37,607 nucleotides of DNA, taken from an uncultured Pseudomonadota bacterium (GTDB taxonomy: Bacteria; Pseudomonadota; Gammaproteobacteria; Steroidobacterales; Steroidobacteraceae). The position numbers were made by a program, and so were the translations under genes. This document shows, one piece after another, positions 29,755 to 37,607 of this stretch (the first letter of the stretch is position 1; every line of letters starts with the position of its first letter). The stretch is from contig CAMLGF010000035.1 of the NCBI GenBank assembly GCA_946479515.1, positions 1 to 37,607 of the forward strand. The letters are read 5' to 3'. The notes below the pieces were generated by a model that was given only the letters and a program-made list of their open reading frames with translations, had not been told where the DNA came from and ran no database searches.

Positions 29755-30828
29755 ATGGACCGCGCGGACGTCCTGCGCCTGCGGCTCGCGCACCAGCACC
29801 TCGCACGGGCCGGATTCCGCCGGCCGGAAGACGCCGTGGCGTGGTTCGGCGCGGTGCAGGCCCAGGACTACCTGGGCGCGCTCTGGGCCATCGGCCTGCG
29901 CACGACGGGCGCCACCGAAGCCTCGGTCGAAGCGGCCGAGACTCGCCGCGCCATCGTCCGCACCTGGCCGATGCGGGGCACGCTGCACTTCGTCGCGGCG
30001 GCGGACGCGCGCTGGATGACACGCCTGCTGGCACCGCGGGTGATCGCGCGCCACTCCGCGCGCTGGCAGCGGGATTACGGCGTGGACTCGAGGCTCCTGG
30101 CGCGCGCGGACGACATCTTCACGCGTGCGCTCGAGGGTGGTCGACGCCTGACGCGCGATCGTCTCTACGACGCGCTCGAGGCGCGGCGGATCCGCACCGG
30201 CGAATCGCGCGGCTTGCACCTGCTGCTCGTGCTGGCCATGCGCGGCCGGCTGTGCCTTGCCGGCCGCGAGGGCAAGCAGCACACATTCGCGCTGCTCGAC
30301 GAGTGGGTGCCGAAAAGTCGCGTGCTCGAGGGCGAGGAGGCGCTGGCGGAACTCGCGCTGCGCTACTTCACCAGTCACGGCCCCGCGACCCTGCGGGATT
30401 TCATGTGGTGGTCGGGGCTCACGGCGAGGCAGGCGGCCGCCGCGCTCGACGGCGCGCGGGGCCGGCTCGCTTCCGGGGATGTCGACGGCACGCGCTACTG
30501 GTGGCGCGAATCCGGCAGGCGCGCGGAGCTGCGGGCGGGCTCATCGTCGCGACTGCACCTGCTGCCCGCCTTCGACGAATTCACGGTCGCCTACCACGAC
30601 CGATCGCAGCTCGTGGCTGACGACTCCCCGATTGCGAAGATGGCATTGCTCAGCCCGGCCGTGCTGCTGGGGGGGCGCCTGGTCGGCACCTGGAAGCGCA
30701 AGCTGGCGAAGCGTTCGGTGGTCGTCGAAACCACGCTGAGGCGCGCTTTGAAACGCACCGAAGCAGCGGCGCTGCGCGACGCCGTCGCGTCGTATCGCCA
30801 GTATCTGGGGCTAGCTGGTGCCCAGTGA
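29755..30828 (+). CDS. HTH_42 winged-helix protein, AlkZ-like putative DNA glycosylase
   Basis: The 357-residue protein matches the HTH_42 family (tandem winged helices) that includes the DNA glycosylases AlkZ and YcaQ. Near the N-terminus it has WFGAVQAQDYLGALWAIGLR; the QAQ at 35-37 fits the catalytic QxQ motif of the AlkZ-like branch, whereas YcaQ-type members have QxD. Other family marks are RTWPMRGTLHFV, a later TLRDFMWWSGL helix and HLLPAFDEFTVAYHDR near the C-terminus. AlkZ excises bulky or crosslinking lesions made by natural toxins; the substrate here is unknown. Start ATG 29755, 10 bp after dapD, suggests co-transcription. The 3' end overlaps the convergent phoU by 18 bp. Catalytic activity is inferred. 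Confidence 0.8.
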   Translation: MDRADVLRLRLAHQHLARAGFRRPEDAVAWFGAVQAQDYLGALWAIGLRTTGATEASVEAAETRRAIVRTWPMRGTLHFVAAADARWMTRLLAPRVIARHSARWQRDYGVDSRLLARADDIFTRALEGGRRLTRDRLYDALEARRIRTGESRGLHLLLVLAMRGRLCLAGREGKQHTFALLDEWVPKSRVLEGEEALAELALRYFTSHGPATLRDFMWWSGLTARQAAAALDGARGRLASGDVDGTRYWWRESGRRAELRAGSSSRLHLLPAFDEFTVAYHDRSQLVADDSPIAKMALLSPAVLLGGRLVGTWKRKLAKRSVVVETTLRRALKRTEAAALRDAVASYRQYLGLAGAQ

Positions 30829-31523
30829 GAGCGGCGCGGGCTGCACGCCGGTCGCCAAGGGGTCGAATGCGCCGCCGATGAACACCACGTGCCGGGCGAT
30901 GTTGCGCGAATGATCGCCGATGCGTTCCAGCGACCGCATGACGAACGCGGCCTCGATGACAGCCTGGGTCTGGCGCACGTCTTCCATGGCGCGAGTGAGG
31001 ATGCGGCGCAGGGCCGCCGCGTATTCGGCGTCCATTTCCTGATCCTGGCGGATCACCGCCGTGGCCGCGGCCGGATCGAGCCGATCGAAGGCCTCGAGCG
31101 CGCCGCGGATCATCACCACCGCCAACCGCCCGAGCTGCCGCGCCTCGCGCGCGGTCGAGGCCGCGGGGCGAAAGCCATTGGTCTCGGACTCCGCCAGCAC
31201 GGCCAGCGCCAGCTTCTTGGCCTCGTCGGCGGCCCGCTCGAGCTCGGTGACGATCTTGTCGATGGCGAACACCGCGCGCAGGTCTTGCGCCACAGGCTGG
31301 CGACGCGCGATGAGCTGCAGCGCCGCCGCTTCGATTTCCACGTCGTACAGGTTGATCCTGCGTTCGCGTTCCAGCACCAGCGTGGCCTGCGCGCGGTCCC
31401 AGGCCGAGTACGCACTCACCGCCAGCTGCACCTGCTCGGTGACCAGCGCGCCCATGGCCACCGCCTGCAAGTGCAACGACGACAGGTCGCCGTCGAATGC
31501 TCGCGCGGTGTGCCCCTCGAGAA

Positions 31524-31527
<4 letters not shown>
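30811..31527 (-). CDS. phoU: Phosphate signalling regulator PhoU
   Basis: PhoU connects the Pst transporter to the PhoR kinase and keeps the Pho regulon off when phosphate is plentiful. The 238-residue all-helical protein holds two PhoU three-helix repeats with metal-binding acid clusters: [14 protein letters not shown] and [21 protein letters not shown] in the first, [13 protein letters not shown] in the second. ATG 31527 overlaps the pstB stop by 4 bp (ATGA). It is the last gene of the pst group here, converging on the AlkZ-like gene, so phoB and phoR do not follow it. Confidence 0.95.
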
Positions 31528-32417
<890 letters not shown>

Positions 32418-32421
32418 TGGT

Positions 32422-33729
32422 TCACCACCGACGTTCGAATTTCTTTCTGAGTATGACGGCGGCCGTGTTCATGACCACCAGGAATGCCAGGAGCACGATG
32501 ATCGCGCCCGAGGTCTTCTCGACGAAGCCGCGCTCGGGGCTGTCCGACCACAGGAACACCTGCACGGGCAGGGCCGTGGCGGAGTCCGTGAAGCCCTTGG
32601 GGATGTCGACCACGAAGGCCACCATGCCGATCATGAGCAGCGGCGCCGACTCGCCCAGCGCACGCGCCATGCCGATGATGGTGCCCGTGAGCATGCCCGG
32701 CATGGCGAGCGGCAACACATGGTGCATCACGGTCTGGATCTTCGACGCCCCCATGCCGAGCGCCGCTTCGCGGATCGACGGCGGCACGGACTTCAGCGCG
32801 GCGCGCGAGGCGATGATGATGGTCGGCAGCGTCAGCAGCGTGAGTACCATGGCGCCGACCAGCGGCGCGGAACGCGGCAGGCCGAAGAAACCAATGAATA
32901 CCGCCAGGCCCAGCAACCCGAACACGATGGACGGCACGGCCGCGAGATTGTTGATGTTCACCTCGATGAGGTCGGTCCAGCGGTTGCGCGGCGCGAACTC
33001 TTCCAGGTAGATGGCCGCGGCCACGCCGATGGGGAACGACAACAGCAACGTGAGCAGCAGCGTGAAGAACGAGCCCACCACCGCGCCCCAGATGCCCGCC
33101 CGCTCCGGTTCGCGCGAATCGCCGCCGGTGAGGAAATTGACGTTGAGGCGCAGTGCGAGCGCGCCATCGGCGGCGAGCGCCTCGGCCCACGCCAACTGCC
33201 GGTCGGACAGCGGCCGCTGATCTTCGGGCAGCGTGCGATCCATGCGTTCCTTCGCGAGCAGGTCCACCGCGTCGCTGGCCAGCAGCCAGGTATCGCGGGT
33301 GGTGCCGATGAGTCGTGGATCTTCCAGCACCGCATTCTGCACATCGAACGCGGCGCTGCCGCTGACCAGCCGGGTGAGTTCGCGGGTCGCCGTCCGGCCT
33401 TCCACCTCCGGAAAACGCGCCTTGAGCGCCGCGCGGATCAGCGCGGCATAGTCCGCGCTGCGCAGATCGTCTTCGGCGCGATGGCCGGCGGGATCGATGA
33501 TGGCCGGATCGAAGAACAGCGGCAGCCGGATCTGCGCCTGCCGGAACGCGCCCATGCCGTTCGAGAAGATCACGGCGAATAGATAGACCAGGAACGCCAT
33601 GCCGGCGGCCACCGCGGCCAGTCCATAGAACCGGAAGCGGCGCTCGGCCCAGTACCGGCGCCGCAGGCTGCGCGCGACGATGGCCTGGGTCTGCTGCGCG
33701 GTGCGGCGCGGACTATTCGTACTGTTCAC
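32422..33729 (-). CDS. pstA: Phosphate ABC transporter permease PstA, long form
   Basis: This is one of the two membrane subunits of the phosphate importer. At 435 residues it is longer than E. coli PstA (296). A first helix (about 36-58) is followed by a roughly 140-residue soluble stretch of the kind called DUF3333 in long PstA proteins. The permease core then has the coupling motif [11 protein letters not shown] and the usual [11 protein letters not shown] segment. GTG 33729 lies inside the pstC end, overlapping it by 17 bp. The long form is well known in Proteobacteria and is not a fusion artefact. Confidence 0.93.
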   Translation of the reverse strand: MNSTNSPRRTAQQTQAIVARSLRRRYWAERRFRFYGLAAVAAGMAFLVYLFAVIFSNGMGAFRQAQIRLPLFFDPAIIDPAGHRAEDDLRSADYAALIRAALKARFPEVEGRTATRELTRLVSGSAAFDVQNAVLEDPRLIGTTRDTWLLASDAVDLLAKERMDRTLPEDQRPLSDRQLAWAEALAADGALALRLNVNFLTGGDSREPERAGIWGAVVGSFFTLLLTLLLSFPIGVAAAIYLEEFAPRNRWTDLIEVNINNLAAVPSIVFGLLGLAVFIGFFGLPRSAPLVGAMVLTLLTLPTIIIASRAALKSVPPSIREAALGMGASKIQTVMHHVLPLAMPGMLTGTIIGMARALGESAPLLMIGMVAFVVDIPKGFTDSATALPVQVFLWSDSPERGFVEKTSGAIIVLLAFLVVMNTAAVILRKKFERRW

Positions 33730-35101
33730 GGTATTTCCTGACGATGTGCAGCGCCAGCACGTTGAGCGCCAGCGTCACGAGGAACAACACCAGGCCCAGG
33801 GCGAACGCCGCCAGGGTCTTCGGCGAATCGAATTCCTGATCGCCGACGAGCAACGTCACGATCTGCACCGTGACCGTGGTGACCGCCTCGAGTGGATTGG
33901 CGGTGAGATTGGCCGCAAGTCCCGCGGCCATCACCACGATCATGGTCTCGCCGATGGCGCGCGAGGCCGCGAGCAGCACGCCGCCGACGATTCCGGGCAG
34001 CGCGGCCCGCATCACCACCTGTTTGATGGTTTCGGAACGCGTCGCGCCCAGCGCGTAGGCACCGTCGCGCAGGCTCTGCGGCACGGCGCTGATCATGTCA
34101 TCCGCCAATGACGAGACGAACGGGATGATCATGATGCCCATCACGAGACCGGCGGCCAGCGCGCTCTCCGAGGCGACGTCCAGCCCGAGAGATTCGCCCC
34201 AGCCGCGCAGGGCCGGACCGATGGTCAATGCCGCGAAGAATCCGTACACCACCGTCGGTACGCCGGCCAGCACTTCCAGCAGCGGCTTGGCCACGGTGCG
34301 AAAGCGCGGGTTCGCGTATTCGGCAAGATAGATGGCGGAGAACAGGCCGATGGGCACGGCGATGGCCATGGCGATGAAGGAGATCAGCGCGGTGCCCGCG
34401 AACAGCGGCACTGCGCCGAACGAACCCGACGAACCCACCTGGTCGGCGCGGATCGCCATCTGCGGGCTCCAGGACGTGCCGAACAGGAATTCGAGCGGAG
34501 AAATGATCTGGAAGAACCGGAAGGCTTCGAACGCCACCGAGGCCACGATGCCGATGGTGGTGAACACCGCGATCGTGGAGCAGGCGATCAGCAGCCATCC
34601 GATCACCCGCTCCACCGCGTTTCGAGCACGCAGCTCGGGCTTGATCCGGCCACGCAGCAGCACGATGCCGCCCACCGCCATCACCAGCACGAGCACCGTC
34701 AGCGCCAGGCGGCTGATGCCGCGCAGGCGCAGATACTCCGCCGATGCACCCCGCACGGCCTCGCTCACCGAGTCGGCGGGCACGTTCCCGGCGATCAGAT
34801 TGCGCACGTCGTTCATCACCAGCGACAGCTCGTTCGCCGGCAGGTCCCGCGTGCCGGCCGGCATCTGGTTGATGACGATCTTGAGAATGATCGCGTCCTG
34901 GAACGCCAACCAGATGCCGATCACGGCGAGCGCCGGCAGCGCGCACCACAGCGCCGTCATCAATCCGTAATGACTGGGCAGGGAATGCAGGTGGCGCACG
35001 CCCCGCGTGCCTCCGACCAGCGCCAGGGATCGGGACTTGCCGATCCAGAAGGCGCTGACGGAGATCAGCGTCAGGACGATGAGCAGTGCGGCCGGAGTCA
35101 T
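33713..35101 (-). CDS. pstC: Phosphate ABC transporter permease PstC, long form
   Basis: This is the partner permease of PstA. The 462-residue protein has extra N-terminal helices (about 3-22, 45-65) and a periplasmic segment before the permease core; E. coli PstC is 319 residues. The core shows EFLFGTSWSP, YLAEYANPRFR, LEVLAGVPTVVYGFFA and the coupling EAA-type loop DGAYALGATRSETIKQV, then RAIGETMIV. Start ATG 35101 has no clear Shine-Dalgarno. A Pho box lies 71-88 bp upstream, so pstC probably begins its own transcript. Confidence 0.94.
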   Translation of the reverse strand: MTPAALLIVLTLISVSAFWIGKSRSLALVGGTRGVRHLHSLPSHYGLMTALWCALPALAVIGIWLAFQDAIILKIVINQMPAGTRDLPANELSLVMNDVRNLIAGNVPADSVSEAVRGASAEYLRLRGISRLALTVLVLVMAVGGIVLLRGRIKPELRARNAVERVIGWLLIACSTIAVFTTIGIVASVAFEAFRFFQIISPLEFLFGTSWSPQMAIRADQVGSSGSFGAVPLFAGTALISFIAMAIAVPIGLFSAIYLAEYANPRFRTVAKPLLEVLAGVPTVVYGFFAALTIGPALRGWGESLGLDVASESALAAGLVMGIMIIPFVSSLADDMISAVPQSLRDGAYALGATRSETIKQVVMRAALPGIVGGVLLAASRAIGETMIVVMAAGLAANLTANPLEAVTTVTVQIVTLLVGDQEFDSPKTLAAFALGLVLFLVTLALNVLALHIVRKYREQYE

Positions 35102-35156
35102 GGGATGTCGGGTCTGGGTTCTCGGATATTCCGGTCGGCAGATCGGCAGGCCACCT

Positions 35157-35189
35157 GTTTAGCGCCGCTTTGTTACAGCTTTGTTAAAG
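35157..35189 (-). promoter_or_regulatory. Pho box and promoter upstream of pstC
   Basis: On the minus strand, CTTTAAC (35189..35183) and CTGTAAC (35178..35172) are direct repeats separated by AAAG, with another AAAG after the second. This is the PhoB box layout: two CTGTMAY-like heptamers with 4-nt AT-rich spacers. A weak -10 (CTAAAC at 35162..35157) follows nine bases downstream, as expected for a PhoB-activated promoter that lacks a good -35. It implies induction of pstC-pstA-pstB-phoU by phosphate starvation. Confidence 0.75.
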
Positions 35190-35205
35190 CCCCCTCCGCT
35201 CACAG

Positions 35206-36573
35206 TTAGAACTTGAAGTTCAGATCGAGCTGTAAGCGCTTGTAATCTCTGTCGAAGATGTTCGGAATCACGAGAGTATCCAGCGGTGCCGGCGTCGCCG
35301 TGTTGAACACGGTCACCGACTGCGGGACATCGTTCGAGAGGTCGTTCAGGAACAGCGTGGCGTTCAGCGTCCAGTTGCGCGCCAGCGCATAGGCACCTTT
35401 GAGCGCGAACCCGCTGGTGTCGGTGTTGCCGTCGCCGAAGTCCGAATCGAGCAGCTGACCGAACAGCGCATCTTTCTCCACCTGCTGGTACGTCAGCCCC
35501 ATCTCCCAGCTGCCCTTCGCCGCCGCGGCGCCATAGTTGATGCCGGCCGAGAACGCGGTGTCGAGCTTCTCGCCGGCCACCGGATTCACCTCCGCCGAGT
35601 CGTTGCGCGCGTAGTCGGCGAAGAACCGCAGCGGTCTGCCGGCCACGGTGGTCGAGACGTCGGCGAATGCTTCGATGATGTCGTAGTCGGACAGCAGGCA
35701 GGCGGTGCCGGCGGCGAGCGTGCGGCTGCACACACTGGCGCTGGTGGTCGTGGTGTTGCCGAACGCGTTGCCGCCGAACAGCGGGTTGTAGCCCTGTACG
35801 CCGTCGAAATTGAAGTAGCTGGCCGCGAGCGTCAGCTTCACGCGATCCGACACTGGAACTCGATACCCGACCTGGGCACCGTACAGGATGGAATCCGTAT
35901 TGGTGCCGGTGGGCGAACTGAAGGACAACGCCCGTTCCGAGAGCCAGTCGTAGAACGCGCTGGCGAACAGGTTCCCACCGGCGTAATTCACCGCCAATCC
36001 CTCGGGATTCACGTCGCCGTCGAAGAACATCGAACCGGTGCGCTGCCAGGCATAGCGCTGCTTGCCGGCGGTGAACTTCCACGACCCATTCGGCGCCCAG
36101 GTCACGTAGGCGACGTCGAGGTCGAAATCCTTGCGCGAATTCTGGCCGTCGAGCGACTGGTTGCCGGAACGGGGATCGGTGCCGCCGGTGGACAGCCCGA
36201 TCTGGCCGGTGATGTTGTCGTTGACGCGGAAATTGGCGTTGACGCGCGCGCGGACGCGGTCGCGGTTGCGATTGCGGTCCACGTATTCGACGTCGAAGGT
36301 CTCGTTGCGATAGCGCACGTCGCCGGCGAATGACAGGCGCGAATTGTTGTGCGCCAACGTGTCCGCGGTGCGGTCCGAGCTGGCCTGCGCCTCCTCGGCG
36401 GTCTTGCTGGTTTTCGCCTGCGCCTGTTCGAGCTGCTCGATCTTGGTCTGCAGTGCGGCGAGCTGATCCTTGAGCGCCTGTATATCCGCGCTTTGCGCCA
36501 GCGCCGGCACGGGAGCGAGCGCAGCGCCGGCGATGGCGGCGATGGCTGCGAGGGACGAAAGATGGTTTTTCAT
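35206..36573 (-). CDS. Putative outer-membrane porin in the pst operon
   Basis: The 455-residue protein has a signal peptide (1-26, cleavage after ALA), a short coiled coil (about 28-75, many Q, K, E and A) and then a beta-barrel-like region of alternating polar and hydrophobic strands (RLSFAGDVRYRN onward) ending in phenylalanine (LDLNFKF). This layout matches the putative porin family whose N-terminal coiled coil trimerises. A cysteine pair (SVCSRTLAAGTACLL) may close a loop. Position between pstS and pstC suggests phosphate uptake across the outer membrane, similar in idea to OprO/OprP, but I see no conserved phosphate-channel motif. Start ATG 36573; Shine-Dalgarno weak. Confidence 0.85.
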   Translation of the reverse strand: MKNHLSSLAAIAAIAGAALAPVPALAQSADIQALKDQLAALQTKIEQLEQAQAKTSKTAEEAQASSDRTADTLAHNNSRLSFAGDVRYRNETFDVEYVDRNRNRDRVRARVNANFRVNDNITGQIGLSTGGTDPRSGNQSLDGQNSRKDFDLDVAYVTWAPNGSWKFTAGKQRYAWQRTGSMFFDGDVNPEGLAVNYAGGNLFASAFYDWLSERALSFSSPTGTNTDSILYGAQVGYRVPVSDRVKLTLAASYFNFDGVQGYNPLFGGNAFGNTTTTSASVCSRTLAAGTACLLSDYDIIEAFADVSTTVAGRPLRFFADYARNDSAEVNPVAGEKLDTAFSAGINYGAAAAKGSWEMGLTYQQVEKDALFGQLLDSDFGDGNTDTSGFALKGAYALARNWTLNATLFLNDLSNDVPQSVTVFNTATPAPLDTLVIPNIFDRDYKRLQLDLNFKF

Positions 36574-36644
36574 GGTGTTGAAATCTGCGGTGTGGAATCT
36601 GGTCGGTGTCGGGATATTCGCGAAGGTCGATGCGCCGCGCGGGC

Positions 36645-36671
36645 CCGCGCGCGGATCAGGTCCGCGCGCGG
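36645..36671 (-). terminator. GC-rich stem-loop between pstS and the porin gene
   Basis: CCGCGCGCGGA (36645-36655) and TCCGCGCGCGG (36661-36671) form a perfect 11-bp stem with loop TCAGG, 10 bp after the pstS stop. No T-run follows on the minus strand, so full termination is unlikely. It more likely protects the 3' end of a pstS-only mRNA or attenuates read-through, which would make much more PstS than the downstream proteins. Confidence 0.5.
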
Positions 36672-36681
36672 ATGCGCGGGA

Positions 36682-37607
36682 TCAGAGCTTCACGGGCTTG
36701 AGCGCCCGGGCATCGTCACGGATCTTGCCGATCTCGTTCTTGAGCGGCGGGATCAGGCCCTTGTCGGCCAGATAGCCCTCCTCGCCCAACGCCTTTTCGC
36801 TGATGTACTCGGCGATGAACTCGTTGATGCCCGGTATCACGCCGACGTGCTGCTTCTTCACGTAGATGAACAGCGGGCGCGACGCGGGATACTTGCCCGA
36901 AGCGACCGTCTCGTAGGTGGGCGACACGCCGTCGATCTGCGCACCCTTGAGCTTGTCGAGATTCTCCTCGAGGAAGCTGTAGCCGAAGATGCCGACAGCT
37001 TCCTTGTTCGCGGTCAGCTTCTGCACGATGAGGTTGTCGTTCTCGCCGGCCTCGATGTAGTGGCCGTCTTCGCGCAGCGTGGTGCAGGCGCGCTTGAAGC
37101 GCGGCTCATCCTGCTTGCGCAGGGCATCCAACCAGGCGAACGAGCGGCAGCCTTCTTCCATGTACAGCTCGCCGAAGGAATCGCGCGTGCCGGAAGTCGG
37201 CGGCGGACCGAGCACTTCGATCCGGGTGGCCGGCAGCTTCGCGTTGACGTCCTTCCAGGTCTGGTACGGGTTGGCGATCAGCGAGCTGGGGTTCGCCGGG
37301 TCCGGCACGTTCTTGGCCAGTGCCAGGTACACGTCCTTGCGGGTCAGATTGAGCGGCGCGCCAGCCTTGTTCTCGGCGAGCACGATGCCGTCATAGCCCA
37401 CCTTGATCTCGACCACGTCCTTCACGCCGTTCTGCGCGCAGGTGGTCAGCTCGGACGACTTGATGCGGCGCGAGGCATTGGCGATGTCCGGGTACTGCGG
37501 ACCGAGGCCGTTGCAGAACAGCTTGAGGCCGCCGCCCGTACCCGTGCTCTCCACCTTGGGCGTCTTGAACTTGCCGCCGCGGCCGAACTGCTCGGCCACG
37601 GTGGTGG
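36682..37607 (-). CDS. pstS: Phosphate ABC transporter substrate-binding protein, N-terminus beyond window
   Basis: About 308 residues are visible; the signal peptide and first strand lie past the right edge. PstS binds phosphate in the periplasm and passes it to PstCA. The PstS-like features are VESTGTGGGLKLFC, DIANASRRIKSSE, VGYDGIVLAENKAG and the phosphate-binding SGTRDSF. The GTG at 37599 is probably an internal valine (TTVAEQF), not a start. This subgroup is closer to PstS-family 'substrate-binding domain' proteins than to short E. coli PstS. A GC-rich hairpin follows the stop, then the porin gene. Confidence 0.93.
   Translation of the reverse strand, partial: TTVAEQFGRGGKFKTPKVESTGTGGGLKLFCNGLGPQYPDIANASRRIKSSELTTCAQNGVKDVVEIKVGYDGIVLAENKAGAPLNLTRKDVYLALAKNVPDPANPSSLIANPYQTWKDVNAKLPATRIEVLGPPPTSGTRDSFGELYMEEGCRSFAWLDALRKQDEPRFKRACTTLREDGHYIEAGENDNLIVQKLTANKEAVGIFGYSFLEENLDKLKGAQIDGVSPTYETVASGKYPASRPLFIYVKKQHVGVIPGINEFIAEYISEKALGEEGYLADKGLIPPLKNEIGKIRDDARALKPVKL

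Noticed and set aside
33713..33729. Frameshift or fusion between pstC and pstA because of their 17-bp overlap
   Set aside because: Both frames end and begin cleanly with full-length family features on each side; it is an ordinary gene overlap.
37590..37607. GTG at 37599 as the start of pstS
   Set aside because: The reading frame continues to the window edge and the protein would lack a signal peptide and its first strand; the valine fits an internal STVAEQF-type segment.

Overview
The window is dense, GC-rich bacterial DNA carrying almost entirely core genes. Gene order and protein content point to a gammaproteobacterium. The run rpsB-tsf-pyrH-frr-uppS-cdsA-dxr-rseP-bamA-skp-lpxD-fabZ-lpxA-lpxB-rnhB-dnaE-accA-tilS-pyrG is the conserved gammaproteobacterial cell-envelope/translation cluster, with dxr between cdsA and rseP as in Pseudomonas-type genomes. 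A Xanthomonadales- or Steroidobacter-like lineage is my guess from composition and layout and is not proven here.

Left part (1-6433, minus strand): the 5' end of pyrG (cut by the window edge), tilS, accA and dnaE. All three gaps between these genes hold palindromic repeats that begin with GGGGACAT. One is a perfect 37-bp inverted repeat flanked by G-tracts able to form G-quadruplexes. One of these repeats supplies the last codons and the stop of tilS.

6434-9131 (plus strand): a single membrane-bound GGDEF-EAL protein sits inside the otherwise conserved rnhB/dnaE junction and ends on a CTAG shared with the rnhB stop.

9128-23915 (minus strand): rnhB, lpxB, lpxA, fabZ, lpxD, skp, bamA, rseP, dxr, cdsA, uppS, frr and pyrH are packed with many 1-8 bp start/stop overlaps. 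A clear intrinsic terminator separates pyrH from the tsf-rpsB unit. Together these genes make lipid A precursors, fatty acids, the isoprenoid and undecaprenyl lipid carriers, phospholipid precursors, the outer-membrane assembly machine, and translation factors. RpsB has a long Arg/Gly-rich C-terminal tail and RnhB a long acidic tail.

24182-30828 (plus strand): map, glnD, dapC and dapD (methionine removal, nitrogen sensing, lysine/peptidoglycan precursor synthesis), then an AlkZ-like HTH_42 protein that may be a DNA glycosylase.

30811-37607 (minus strand): the phosphate regulon genes pstS (partial), a putative porin, pstC, pstA, pstB and phoU. A good Pho box lies directly upstream of pstC, so the transporter genes probably have their own PhoB-dependent promoter.

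I see no prophage, CRISPR array, transposase, toxin-antitoxin pair or defence system. The most unusual signals are the repeat/G-quadruplex element between tilS and pyrG, the RpsB tail, the AlkZ-like protein, and the porin placed inside the pst operon.
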